A stretch of 64,000 bases of DNA, taken from contig NC_056729.1 of the NCBI RefSeq assembly GCF_019279795.1, positions 1,866,656,796 to 1,866,720,795 on the forward strand. The letters are read 5' to 3'. Source of the stretch: Protopterus annectens (taxonomy: Eukaryota > Chordata > Ceratodontiformes > Protopteridae). A model generated the notes under the pieces. It saw only the letters and a list, made by a program, of their open reading frames with translations. It was not told the origin of the DNA and ran no database searches. Both the position numbers and the translations under genes were made by a program. Shown here piece after piece: positions 30,762-41,166 of the stretch. Positions within the stretch are counted from its first letter, which is position 1. Each line of letters begins with the position of its first letter.

Positions 30762-31440
30762 CTATTGGCGTGCGAGGGCAAAGGATAGGAGATTTTTGTC
30801 TGAAGGACGGTTAGGTTTATGGAGTTCTATTAGGTTTTGATTGTTAGTTCTTAATAGTCTGTCAGGGAGGTGCATTTTGAAGGTTGAGGGTAGGGAGGGG
30901 CAGAGGGAGGGGTTAAAAATAAGTTTATGGGTAAGTTGAATAAAGGATAGATAACTGGACAGCTCTAACCAGTTTAATTGACGAAGGGCTAGAGAGTGAT
31001 GGGTAGAAGACTTTTGGCTTGTGGCAAACTTTGCAATTTTGTAATACCAAGAGGAGAGTTTTGTCTTGAGAGAGGATTGTAGGTTTGTTAGAAGTGCAGA
31101 AAGCACCATAAAGAAGAGAAGGGATGAGATATGTGGTATCGAGAATAAACTTAGTAGAAGGAGTAAGGTAACAATTGTGGAGATATAGCATGCCAAGTTT
31201 TTTTTTTTTTTATATTTATTTGTAGGTGAGAGGTGAATTTGAGCTGGTCATCAATGAGGACTCCTAGTAATTTAGCCTCAGATACTAATTCGAGAGATGT
31301 ATTGTTATGGCTTTTGGTGGAAAATGAATTCTTGTCAATGATGGTTGTTTTAGTAGGGGTAAATAACATTAGTTTGGTTTTTGAGGCATTGAGTGCTAGG
31401 TGATTATCTAGCATCCATTGTTCTGTGGTAGAGAAAGCTT
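30762..31440 (-). pseudogene. LINE F2 RT C-terminal region
   Basis: It starts right after where the catalytic YADD block should be: ICSATSIPTLIKLTQEAF near 31435-31490, then WMLDNHLALNASKTKLMLF (31370-31415), typical of the segment following YxDD in L2/CR1 RT. KLLGVLIDDQLKFTSHL lies near 31215-31265 and the distal region at 30762-31196 has KIAKFATSQKSSTHHSLALR and LNWLELSSYLSFIQL. A poly-T interruption at 31199-31211 shifts the frame. Confidence 0.75.
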
Positions 31441-31485
31441 CTTGTGTGAGCTTTATCAGTGTAGGGATGGAGGTGGCAGAGCAGA

Positions 31486-32930
31486 TTATGATTGAATCAT
31501 GGCATATTGGATGAGTATGTTATCAGGTGCATTGGGGCATGGTTTTAGTTTTTGGAGAATTTTCTTTATGGAAGATATGGGTATGAGTTTTATGGAGAAA
31601 GGAGGGGGTTGGGAGGTGGAGGTATTAGGGAGTAATGGTGATAGTGAGTCCAGGGGACGGGATAAGGAGGTAGGGGGTGTAGGGCTGGTAGAGAAGGAAG
31701 AGGTTATTTTGGAGATTGAGTTTATGAAAAAAAAGTTGAATTGGGTAGCTAGTTCTATGTCTAGAGCATCGGGATCTGGACAAGAGTTTTCTTTTTTGCC
31801 AGGGTTAAGGAGAGCTGAGATACCACTCCAGAATTTTTGTGGATTTGTTTTATGGTTGTTTTGTAGTGAGATGAAATACGTTTTTCGGTCTGATGTAACA
31901 AGTTTCTTGACTTTATTGCGAAGTGATTTGTACTTATCGATGGTGGAGGGAGTCTTATATTTCTGGTGGTGTAACCAGGCTTTATCTCTGAGCAGCATAG
32001 CAGCTAGTGTATTTTTGGTTAGCCAAGGGACTGTTTTGCTTTTTATTCTTTTGGATTTAAGGGGGGCATAGCTGTCTAACAGGTGTAAGAAAGTTGAGTT
32101 GAAGTAGGTAACAACTTCTTCTAGGAGTAGAGCTCTAGGGCTCCAGTTTATTGATTTTAAAGAGTTAGAGAAGGTAGTGGGATTGAAATGTTTGAGGTAG
32201 CGAGTGGAGATATAGTTATGAGATAATTGTAGGGGAGAAGTAAGGCACCGAGTAAAAGTGGGAAGGTGATCGCTGAGGGAGTCGGGAAGTATACCACTGT
32301 CAGAGAAATAATGAGGATGAGAGACTAAGATCCAGTAGAGGATACTACCGCTGGAGTAATCTTGGAGGGTCTGGTTATAGTTGATAAGTTGTGAGAAATG
32401 ATAAAGGTTGCTATTTAGGGTGTTTGAGAGAGACTGAATGGAGGACCAGTTGATGTTCATATCACCCAGTATTATAGTTTCATTGCTAATATTAGTGGAC
32501 AGCCAAGATAGGATATCTTCAAATACTGAGATGTTGTCTCCTGGGGGAATGTATAGTGAGGCTATGCATATGTGCTTCTGCCTATTTACTTGAAGTAGGG
32601 CTAGAATTAATTCAGCGTTGGTGAATTGGGGGGTGGGTTTAGTGTAGGGGATAACTGATAAGAAGGATAAATAAAGTAGAGGTTTTCCTCCACCCTTTTT
32701 GTGGGTATTGTCTTTTCTGATAATGAAATAGTTGGGTGGTACTATTCCTGAGTCTTATATGAGGTTTTAGCCAAGTTTCAGAAATAGACAAGATATCTGG
32801 TTTATTGTGTTGAAGCCAGGCATGGAGGTTGGGAATCTTGTCAGCTATGCTTTGGGCATTTAGAGAGGTGAAAAGGGTAGATTTGGAAGTAGGGTGGGGG
32901 TATGGGGCCAGGGCTTGGGTGTATGTCACC
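31486..32930 (-). pseudogene. LINE F2 endonuclease and RT N-terminal linker
   Basis: The endonuclease start is at 32639-32929: TSLNAQSIADKIPNLHAW and ILSISETWLKPHIRLRN (Glu motif). A GD-N-like block follows near 32455-32475 (TIILGDMNINW, reading through the start of the next frame). The 324-codon frame 32460-31486 has SDHLPTFTR, the catalytic Asp-His, at about residue 63. It continues with linker LLDSYAPLKSKRIKSKTVPW, FWSGISALLNPGKK, and ends with the RT start LKPCPNAPDNILIQYAM. After that the RT core is deleted. The frame carries a shift near 32640. Confidence 0.78.
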
Positions 32931-32947
32931 GGATAGAAGGATAGTGA

Positions 32948-34308
32948 TTAGGTGTTGAAAAATGATGGAGAGGCACTTGGATTGCTAAATCTAAACAAGT
33001 AAGGGCCTAGGACAGAGCCCTGTGGGACACCCTGACTGTAACCAAGGATTTCACCTCTCCAGCTGCTGTATGATACTTGCCATGCCCTATTTGTAAGCCA
33101 TGCAGCTATCCATCTTATCAAGAGTACATCAATACCTAGTTGTACAAATTTATTGATCAGTGTTATTTGTATGACCCTGTGAAATGCTGAAGTTAAATCT
33201 ATACAAATTGTATCACAGCACAATTTTTTTATTCATAGCTGTTATTATATTGTTATATAACATCATGTCACAGGTGGTAATAGAGTTCATAGAGTTCATA
33301 GATTAGTACTAGGCTAACTGCCCTTGTGAGACATTTTAAGCCTAGCCAATTATCCCCAGTGAGATTCAAACCCTGTACCTTGTGTTTGTAAGGCAAACAC
33401 CTTAACCATTAAGCCACCCTCCCATAGATCTGTTTTCAGCATATGTATGCTGATATATGGTTTCAAGTCACAACCTATCCAATTCTGACAATAACTTAAC
33501 CAATATTACCTTCTCTATTATTTTTCACCAATATGAAAATAGACTTAAGGGTCTATATGACTCTGTGTTTGTCCTACTCCCCTTAAAAACAGGTTTAATA
33601 GGCACGTCTCCAATCATGAGGAGTCCCCCGATATTTATATGACCTAGTGAATAACAGATATAATGGTAGTGTAAGTTCTTGTTGAAATGTTCTCAGGTCA
33701 GTGTTACTAATTCTGTCTCCTCACTGTGCTTTGTTTGGATCCAGTTCTTTTTCAGTATAATCTAATTTGAGTCCAGTATCTGGGGTTATCTTGATGTCAC
33801 TAGGACAACTTACCACCCCTTTTGTGGAGCCAAACTTTTGCATAAGAGTTTGTAAATATATCTATAATCTGTTGTGACTGTGAATAAATTTTAGAATCTG
33901 CGCAGCACAGTTTATCAGTTTGTGTGTCTTTACTCCTTCCACATCTTATGTATCTATAAAAAGGTTTCCTGTTATTCTCAATATCTTTATATAAATTTTC
34001 TTCAAATTTTTCTTGATCTTGTCTCACACTATGCTTAGTCTGTTTGTCCAGAGTTTTTATTTCAGTTTTCAAAGTTGTAGTTCGAGCTCGCTTCCATTTC
34101 TTATATTTTTTTGTCTCACCTTAATCAGATATCTTGGACTTATGGAAATATATCCGCCTGATGTTAAACATTTTTTTTATTTTTTTGCACTCAAACAATT
34201 TCTCTTTCAAAACTTTCCACATTCCATCTGCAGTTTTTCCCCTGAGCACCTCACTCCAGTTAGTTTTACATAGTGACTGTTTTGCTTCCTTATAATCTGT
34301 AACTAAAC
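32948..34308 (-). mobile_element. LINE F4, RT half (3' part of element split by DIRS D)
   Basis: This is a third L2/CR1-like family. RT coding: an N-terminal block near 33540-33620 (PVFKGSRTNTESYRPLSLF), interrupted by a SINE at 33287-33426. Then ICIDLTSAFHRV (motif A, catalytic Asp) and GVPQGSVLGPYLF (motif B) at 32990-33205. The YADD motif is not present; the element stops at about 32948 where F2-a starts. The linker before RT is at 33800-34308 (EKFEENLYKDIENNRKPFYR). The other half is at 40743-40960. Confidence 0.75.
33287..33426 (-). mobile_element. tRNA-derived SINE, copy 1 (LINE F1-tailed)
   Basis: On the minus strand it starts with a tRNA-like head: gggtggcttaatggttaagg (box A region) and ggtttgaatctc (box B) about 45 bp further. 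The body is short and the tail ggctaggcttaaaatg ... gttagcctagtact is nearly the same as the 3' end of LINE F1 (52805-52850). It is inserted inside the F4 RT coding region and ends with repeats of tctatgaac. Confidence 0.82.
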
Positions 34309-34470
34309 ATGTTAGGTAGTCCGATCTCACCTTCATTTTTACATATGGGTTCGGAGCCGATCCTCGGCTCCGACTCAGCTTATTTACAAGCTGGAAGACC
34401 TCTGGTTGGCACGTGGCTAAGCAGGTATCCCATGGTGCACCAGTACAATGCCCAGATCTCATTTGCCGCA
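34309..34470 (+). repeat. DIRS D left inverted terminal repeat
   Basis: It starts gttaggtagtccgatctcacc and includes ggagccgatcctcggctcc, an imperfect palindrome that is also in copy E at 57325-57350. It is complementary to 40560-40725. Confidence 0.8.
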
Positions 34471-35098
34471 TCGACTAGTTCAGATGTGCTTCTCTTGGCT
34501 GTGGCTAAGTCCTTTTCAAATTCTTTACATTCGTAGTGGATATTGCATATTTAGAGTTATTTAGTGTTATATTATAGGCTTTTGCCTAAGTTGTCCTTGT
34601 GGACTTTTTTGATTGTAGTAGTAGTAGTATCCTGTGTGCTAGTTAGTTAGGCGCCTTGGCGCTTTTGCCTAGGTAGAGCATTAGTTTTGGCGTTTTTCTG
34701 CTCTTAATCAACAGGGGCTCCTGTTGATTTATTTGTACTGCTCAGACCCTTTTGGTCTCTGTTTCTGTTAACTTGTCATCTTTAGTGGGGATCCGCTAAG
34801 GTGATATTTATAGGATTGCTGTTGCTAGTTTCTACCTTTTAGTAGGTTACAGAAAAATTTGTATTTGACATCAACATTTTTTCCTGAGTGTCTGAAACTG
34901 TGTGTGTGTCTTTGTAATACTTGGTCTGTTTAAGTTAGAAGACCTAGTTTCTATTACACCAGGCTAGGCCCGTTTAACTTAGAGGACCTAGTCCATGTGT
35001 AATTCTTCTGCAGGGCTAGGCCCGTTTTAGTTAGAGGAGCTAGTCCTCATTTATTCTCTCTCTTCTTATCTTCCCTTTGGTTTGGGTGTGTGTCTGCA
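34471..35098 (+). promoter_or_regulatory. DIRS D leader with short repeats
   Basis: This is noncoding sequence between the left repeat and the gag ATG. At 34928-35055 a 45-50 bp unit (gttaga.gacctagt ... ggctaggccc) recurs about three times. No certain promoter motif was recognised. Its position suggests a 5' untranslated leader. Confidence 0.45.
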
Positions 35099-37248
35099 AT
35101 GTCTAAGGATAGCAAGGAGCATAAACCCTCTAGGTTCAAAAAATGCTTGAAATGCTCCCAGAAGATGTAGTTAACAGATTGCTACAGCAGCTGTGTCTAC
35201 TGTCTGGGGGCCATCCATTTGCAAGAATCATGCTTGTTCTGCCATGCTTTCTCTCCTAGAGTTTTACAGGAGAGAAAGAACAAGCTGATGCTCAAGGGTC
35301 TCTTGAAACCAGCCTTTGAGGAAGCTTTATCTAGCTCTTCAGCTTCCTCCAAGTCCACTAAATCCAGATCCGAGTCAAAGTCAAAATCTTCAAAAAGGTC
35401 TTCTCCTGAACCGGCTGGTGTCTCGGAGCCACCTGCAAAATTACTAAAACCTACCTCCTTGACACCTCAGTCTTCAGAGCCGAAGGAGACCATCTTGGTA
35501 GCAGAGTCTGTCACAGGTGTTTTGGTGCCGACATCTGAACCATTGCAAATAGCAGCTGACTATACTACTCAGAGCTGGTCTACAGAATCCCCACCTGTCT
35601 CCTTGCTAATCAAGTCTCCAGTGCCTCTTAGGTCGAGATCCCCTACTTTATCTTCCAGATCTGCCAGGAGCCTTTCGGAAGAAGATGTGGAGAGGGTAGT
35701 TCTGAGACTCCTGAAGTCATCTGCCCTGCGTAAATTGTTGTTGGCTCTGACCCAGTCGGTTCCGGAGCCACTCGATCCAGTTTTGCCCTCATCTATTATT
35801 CCTCCCCTGAGCCTTGTTGGCCTTTCGGAGTCGAAGTGCTTGTTACCAGTGGAGGAACTCTCGGTTCCAGCTCCCATTGCTGCTGCACTGGAGCCGAATT
35901 TGGCTCCAACACGCTCAGCTCTGTCCGTCCTGTCCAGGGACTGAAGCTCTTCCGTTGGCACCGATGGAGAGGGTTGGAATTGATCTTCTTCAGTTCTGAG
36001 CCTTCCACCAGGCTGAGCTCGGACCCTGCCTCTATCTTGGAGCCGATGGCTCTGGCTCCAGCACCAACCTTGGTCTCTTCGGAGCGGGGGAGGTCTTTGG
36101 AGCCAGGGAGGTCAGCTTTCAAGGTGATGATGAGCATGCTGTCCCAACCTACAGCCCCTGCCAGTGGTACAAGCACTCTTCCCCCCAGGGCACTCACTTC
36201 AGTCTCAGCACTTGCTCTCTCTGGAGACAGCAGAGACCCACAGCCTCAGGAACCACTGGCTGGTGGCCCCCACTCTTCCGAGACCTCCCCAGAATGTCCC
36301 CTCAAGGAGCCTCCCCAAAAGAGGGTATCCAAGAGGAAGCAAATTGACTCCCAGGATGAGTCTTTGACATCGGACACTTACCTCGAGGAGTCGGAAGGGT
36401 CCCCTAAGTCGTCCTCTGATGATGTCTCCTTTGTGGACATCCTGGAGACCCTTAAGCAGAGGTGCGGCTGACCCACTGTCAACCCTTATGATGAGGAGTC
36501 TGTGTACCTGAAAGCTTCCAGGTCTCAACCCTCTGCCTCTTGGGTGTCTCCACCTTTCGACGAACTAATAGATCTGGTTAGTCGGAAGGTGTGGTATACT
36601 CCCGATGCCATGGAGCCAGTCCCCAGGAGACCAAATAAGTTTCTGTCTGCCCCTCCTGGAAAAGAGTTCTTGTCTAAGGGCGTTCCCATAGATGCCATGA
36701 TGGTGGTGGTGGCCACGAAGAAAGAGTTGGCGGAGACTTCTTCCTCTGTTCATCCGCCAAACAAGGAGTCTCGACAGATGGATAGATTTGGGAAGCGTGT
36801 ATTTAGTTCAGCGGCATTTATGCTTTGATCCCTGAACTGTCTTACTCACTTCACGAGGTTGCAGAGGGATCTCCTCAAGGAGTTAGGAGATTCCATACAG
36901 GGTGCTTGTCCTGAGGGAGTCCCTGATAGGATTTCTGCTCAGCTGTCCACCCTAAATTCTGTAGTTAACTCCGCCATGCGGCTTATCTCCCATGCGGCTG
37001 ATGGAGCGAGCAGAGCAGCAGGTTCAGGAGTTGCCCTTAGGTGCCACTCCTGGATGGGCCTGTGTAATTTTGCAGAGCTGTTCAAGTCCACCTTCACCAG
37101 TGCCCCGTTTGATGGTTCCTCTTTGTTTGGTCCCAAGGTGAAAGAAATACTCACTCGGTGTGAGCAGGAACAAAAGACCCTCTCTGCCGTGGGAGTCACA
37201 TTTTACCATTCCCTCTTGACCATAGCCCAAAGGTCAAAGGGGAGGTAA
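35099..37248 (+). pseudogene. DIRS D gag (frameshifted)
   Basis: ATG at 35099 (MSKDSKEHKPSRFKK) precedes the zinc module: CLKC, then a stop after QKM, then SSCVYCLGAIHLQESCLFC (35144-35240), followed by FSPRVLQERKNKLMLKGLL. A Ser-rich linker follows (35280-35940, 241-codon frame) with SARSLSEEDVERVVLRLLKS near 35660-35725. Another shift leads to 35836-36471, then 36502-36828 with PPNKESRQMDRFGKRVFSSA, and finally 36859-37248 with MRLISHAADGASRAAGSG and PFDGSSLFGPKVKEIL. The domain order equals B and E. Confidence 0.72.
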
Positions 37249-37429
37249 AATGTGGTTCAAAAAGTCCCAGAGGGTCTATCCGGACACACAGAGTGAATCC
37301 TCCTTCAGTGGGAGAGGATGAGGAAATGGTAGACATCGCCCTAGAGGCAGGGGCGGTCCGCAATACCAGCAAGGCCGGCCTTATCACCACTCCTGATGTG
37401 GGGACCGACTGCATTTCTCAGGGGCCAGT

Positions 37430-38450
37430 TGGGGGTCGCATCTCTTTGTATTCAGAAGCCTGGCTAAATATCACCCAAGACAAGTGGGTACAAAGAGTTG
37501 TTACCAGAGGCTATCTCATTTTCCCTTCCACCGTTTATTCCCAAAAAGATCCCAGATGTTCCACCCAATCACAGGGATCAGGCAACTGTGGAGGTCAACA
37601 GGTTGCTCTTAAAAAGAGTCATCCAGCCCGTCCCAGCAGACCAGACAGGATCCAGAACTTACTCCAGGTTCTTTTTAGTCCCAAAATGAACCGGAGACTG
37701 GAGGCCAATTTTGGACCTCAGCAGATTAAATGAATCCATGAAGAAGGACAAGTTTTGGATGGTCACACTGCAGTCGATACTCCCGTTGTTAGGGAAAAAC
37801 TATTGGATGTGCTCTCTGGATCTCCAAGACACCTACTACCATATAAAAATGGACAAGGCATCAAGGAGATGTCTGTGCTTCCGGCTGGAGCCAGTCATTA
37901 TCAGTTTCGTGTTCTGCCCTTTGGTCTCATCACAGCCCCCAGGGTGTTCACCAAATGCATGGCAGTAGTGACAGCTCACTTGAGATGTCAGGGATTCCAG
38001 GTGTTTCTGTATTTGGATGACTGGCTCCTGACCGCCCCACCAGGCATCTACTCATCCAAAACAGGGACGCCACCATTCCACTTTGTGCTGAAATAGGGGT
38101 CTCAATAAACTGGGAAAAATCTGCATTACTGCCCTCACAATCTGTGAATTTTATAGGCGCAGAGGTAGACACAGTGGCTATGACAGTTCGTCTCCCCACC
38201 GAAAGAGCACAAAATCTCATCTCACAAGTTCAGCGTCTTCTTCCGCTTCGGAAAGTCAAAGCAAAATGGGTTCTTCAACTTCTCGGTATGATGGTCTCAA
38301 CCATTCTGTTAATACCTTTAGCCAGCTTGCACATGAGAATCCTCCAAAGGCTCTTGTCTTCCCAGTGGTCATTCCAAAATCTACCGCTAAGTCACCCTAT
38401 CCTGCTGATGGAATCATGCAGAAAGGACCTTCTTTGGTGGATAGCCTCCA
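37430..38450 (+). pseudogene. DIRS D reverse transcriptase
   Basis: KVWLNITQDKWVQRV-type coding lies at 37455-37500, TYSRFFLVPK at 37655-37690, the palm at 37795-37850 (YWMCSLDLQDTYYHI with the catalytic Asp) and, in the neighbouring frame, HYQFRVLPFGLITAPRVF (37895-37950) and YLDDWLLTAP at 38010-38040. The thumb is at 38144-38440 (LGMMVSTILLIPLASLHMRI). At least three shifts are visible. Catalytic motifs are intact in sequence but spread over frames. Confidence 0.8.
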
Positions 38451-38489
38451 ACCACTTGTTCACGGGAGCTCCCTTTGTTCCTGTCCAAC

Positions 38490-39290
38490 CCATTGCCACT
38501 GTGACCACAGATGCCTCCCAGGTCAGGTGGGGGGCATTATCTTGGTAGGACTGTCCACTGCACATGGCAAGAACATGGGGCTCATCTGCATATCAGTGTT
38601 CTGGAGATGAGGGAGGTGCTTCTGGCGTTGCAAGCACTTCAGGATCTTCTTCTTCCAGGGACGATTGTGATACAATCGGACAACATGTTGGTTGTGTGGT
38701 ATATCAACAAACAGGGTGGTACCAGACCATACCCACTCTGTCGAGAGGCCATCCGAGTTTGGGAATGGGTGATTTCTTCCCAGTGATTTTCTGGTGGCAA
38801 TGAACATTCTGGGGACAACCAACGTGATAGCCGACAAGCTAAGCCGGGCAATATTACTGCCTCACGAGTGGTCTCTGAAATGGGAAATAGTGGAACAGAT
38901 TTTCCGGAGATGGGGACAGTCTTGCTTCAACCTTTTTGTTAGCCCTGTCAATGCCAAGTGCAGCATCTATTTTCCCTGATTCCCCCTCTGGGGGAAACAC
39001 CCAGAGATGTTCTTGTCCACGATTGGCCCCCGGGACTTCTGTATGCCTTTCGCCCATTCCCTCTTATCCCCAAAGTGATTCAGAAAGCCAATCGGCTGGG
39101 AAGCAAGTTGATCCTCATTGCTGCTTGCTGGCCTCGTCAGGTCCAGTTCCCTTTCCTCGAGCCTCTTCTCCTGGACGATCCATGGACTCTGGACCCAGTT
39201 CCAGATCTATTGACCCACATGTCAGGTTCGCTACATCCCCCTCTCCATACCGTCAAATTGACAGCATGGCTGCTTCAGTTCCATCTCTAG
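38490..39290 (+). pseudogene. DIRS D RNase H and downstream domain
   Basis: RNase H begins VTTDASQVRWGALSW (38500-38545). The next frame carries HISVLEMREVLLALQAL and VIQSDNMLVVWYINKQGG (38590-38718), and then TNVIADKLSRAIL (38818-38860) and WGQSCFNLFVSPVNAK, where DLFAS has become NLFVS. The C-terminal block LLYAFRPFPLIPKVIQKA is open at 38958-39290. Broken by shifts. Confidence 0.76.
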
Positions 39291-40310
39291 TCAGGCTTCA
39301 TGATGTTTCTTCTTCAGTGTCACATATTCTCTTATCGCATAAACCCTCAACCAGAAGGTTGTATGACAGTAAATGGAAAAGGTTTTCTATTTGGGCACAG
39401 AAAATGAACGTGGATCCTTACACCGCTCCTATTCCAGTTATTCTGGAATTCCTTTCAGAGCTTTTTCAACAGGGATCTGCCACGGCCACCACCAAAGTAC
39501 AGTTGGTGGCAATCTCTCATTTTTATTTAGGGTCCCCAAATACCAATCTTATGTCTCATAAGCTATGCAAGACTTTCTTGAGAGGGGCCACTTTACTGAG
39601 ACCACCATTATAAGAACCTGTGGCTTCTTGGGACTTAAATTTTGTGTTGTCCAAGTTGACATCTCCTCCCTTTGATCCTTCTCACTCATCTTTAAAATAT
39701 TTGTCTTGGAAGACGGTGTTTTTAGTAGCTATTACGTCAGCCAGACGTGTATCTGAGCTACAAGCCCTGTCTATTAAGCCACCTTATTTAATCTTTCATA
39801 AAGACAGGGTATCTTTACGTACCAGTCCTTCGTTTGTTCCCAAAGTTTGTTCTAATGCCACCTTAAATCAGTCCATTGAGCTTCCAGTTTTCTTTCCCAG
39901 TCACTGTAATGCAGCTGAGTATTGTTTCCACCAGCTGGACGTTCATAGACAACTACATTTCTGTTTGCAATGGACCAAAGAATTTCAGAAGTCAGACCAG
40001 TTATTCATTTCCTTTTCCAACTCCAGATTGGGCTTACCAGTTTCTAATGTGACATTGTCTAGTTGGATTTCTAGTTGCATAGCCTTCATCTACAATTCGG
40101 GAGGCAGACCTTTACCCCACAGGATCAAGGCTCACTCTACCAGGTCTCTTGTCTACCTCTGCAGCCTTTCAAGCCAGAGTACCAGTTGATCATATCTGTG
40201 CAGCAGCTATGTGGGCTACCCCTCACACCTTTATTACTCATAAGTTGTATTTGGCATCGAGGGGTAGAGCATCCTTTGGCTCCATGGTGCTCAGGAGTAT
40301 TTTCCAATGA
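39260..40310 (+). pseudogene. DIRS D tyrosine recombinase, nucleophile apparently lost
   Basis: The frame is open from 38936 and enters the recombinase near 39295 (HKPSTRRLYDSKWKRFSIW). One in-frame TAA near 39612 interrupts, then 39620-40189 is open: SARRVSELQAL (first catalytic Arg) and HSTRS (HxxR). A 1-base shift near 40145 moves the rest to the next frame: AAMWATPHTFITHKLYLAS. Where the other copies have HTF..HYKL, D has HTFITHKLY, so the Tyr that should follow His is missing. Confidence 0.8.
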
Positions 40311-40345
40311 GCAACCCAAGAATAAGGCGCTAGGGACGCTGTCCC

Positions 40346-40446
40346 ATATGTAAAAATGAAGGTGAGATCGGACTACCTAACATAAAGAAGTTATGTACTC
40401 ACCATAGCGTTCCATGTTGGTAGTCCATCTCACCCTTCATTTTTAC
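40346..40446 (+). repeat. DIRS D internal complementary region
   Basis: aaatgaaggtgagatcggactacctaacat complements the left end (34308-34340). gttatgtactcaccatagcgttcc ... tagtccatctcacccttc complements the right end (40690-40740). Confidence 0.83.
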
Positions 40447-40559
40447 CAACCCACCATCCTGCCCCCATCCTAGAAGATCTGGAAGTAATAATTTGGTTGT
40501 CCTTGGTTGGAGACCCTTTAGTATTGGTTGTCTTTATGGTTGTTTAGTCTAGCGAGCAG

Positions 40560-40742
40560 CAAACAAGATCTGGGGATTGTACTGGTGCACCATGGGATAT
40601 CTGCTTAGCCACGAGCCAACCAGAAGTCTTCCAGCTTGTGAATCGTCCGAGTCGGAGGCGAGGATCGGTTCAGAACCCATATGTAAAAATGAAGGGTGAG
40701 ATGGACTACCAACATGGAACATTATGGTGAGTACATAACATC
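40560..40742 (+). repeat. DIRS D right inverted terminal repeat
   Basis: It is complementary to 34309-34470, with the extra end aacatggaacattatggtgagtacataac that is missing on the left. LINE F4 resumes at 40743. Confidence 0.8.
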
Positions 40743-40960
40743 TTTTTCTGTGCATTGGCTTAGATTTCAGTTTGGCAGAATTATCTAGCTGCAAATTAAC
40801 CTTTATAACCCCATGATCACTGTACATCAATGGTGGCATAACTTGACTTGAAGTTACAGTAATTTCTTTGGGAATGTTGTAAAAGTATTTGATTGTCTGG
40901 CTCAAGCTGTGCTGATGTCCATAATGCCATTACACTTTCATTGTTGACTGCTAAGCTTAG
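40743..40960 (-). pseudogene. LINE F4 endonuclease C-terminal part
   Basis: On the minus strand it reads NIPKEITVTSSQVMPPL then YSDHGVIKVNLQL, the SDH motif (catalytic Asp-His) of LINE endonucleases, then LKSKPMHRKR. The next residues of the same protein are found beyond DIRS D at about 34308 (CLVTDYKEAKQSLCKTNW). The endonuclease N-terminus was not recognised further right. Confidence 0.75.
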
Positions 40961-41166
40961 TTACAGAGGACGTAGCAGTAGTAAAGTGGACAAAATATCA
41001 CAGCACCCAAGGCCTCTGGCTGACAACTGTTGTCCTTTTTAAATGCGTGATGACTGTACATTTCCTTTTTCTAAGTCAGCAAGATTGTCCACTTTTTTCT
41101 GTTGACTTGGCAAAAGGGTAAAAAATCAGGTAAAATCACTTTTGCTATGGTTTTACTTTTCTCTCT

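Larger units (their letters stand above)
30290..32945 (-). mobile_element. LINE F2, internally deleted (copy F2-a)
   Basis: This is a second L2/CR1-like LINE family. Its 3' end on the minus strand is gagcgtttctccccaggact ... ggactatcctggtaaaac followed by AAAT repeats. The same end is seen at 43555 and 48395. Moving 5' there are the 3' UTR (30300-30760), RT C-terminus (30762-31440), a deletion junction near 31440-31490, RT start and linker plus endonuclease C-terminus (31486-32460), and the endonuclease N-terminus to 32930. RT motifs A to C are missing, so this copy cannot encode RT. Confidence 0.8.
34309..40742 (+). mobile_element. DIRS copy D (nested in LINE F4)
   Basis: A DIRS of about 6.4 kb inserted in an opposite-strand LINE. 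Left repeat 34309-34470, leader to 35098, gag, RT, RNase H, recombinase, internal complementary region 40346-40446, right repeat 40560-40742. Host LINE sequence is continuous when it is removed; both junctions carry the bases aacat, compatible with DIRS insertion without target duplication. It belongs with B and E (gag layout, GGAGCCGA-rich repeats). All genes are broken. Confidence 0.88.

Noticed and set aside
31499..32071. 190-codon plus-strand frame
   Set aside because: It is antisense to the LINE F2 endonuclease-linker frame, which has recognisable motifs.
35569..37414. Several minus-strand frames of 70-133 codons
   Set aside because: They are antisense to the DIRS D gag linker, whose GC-rich Ser/Pro codons leave the opposite strand open.
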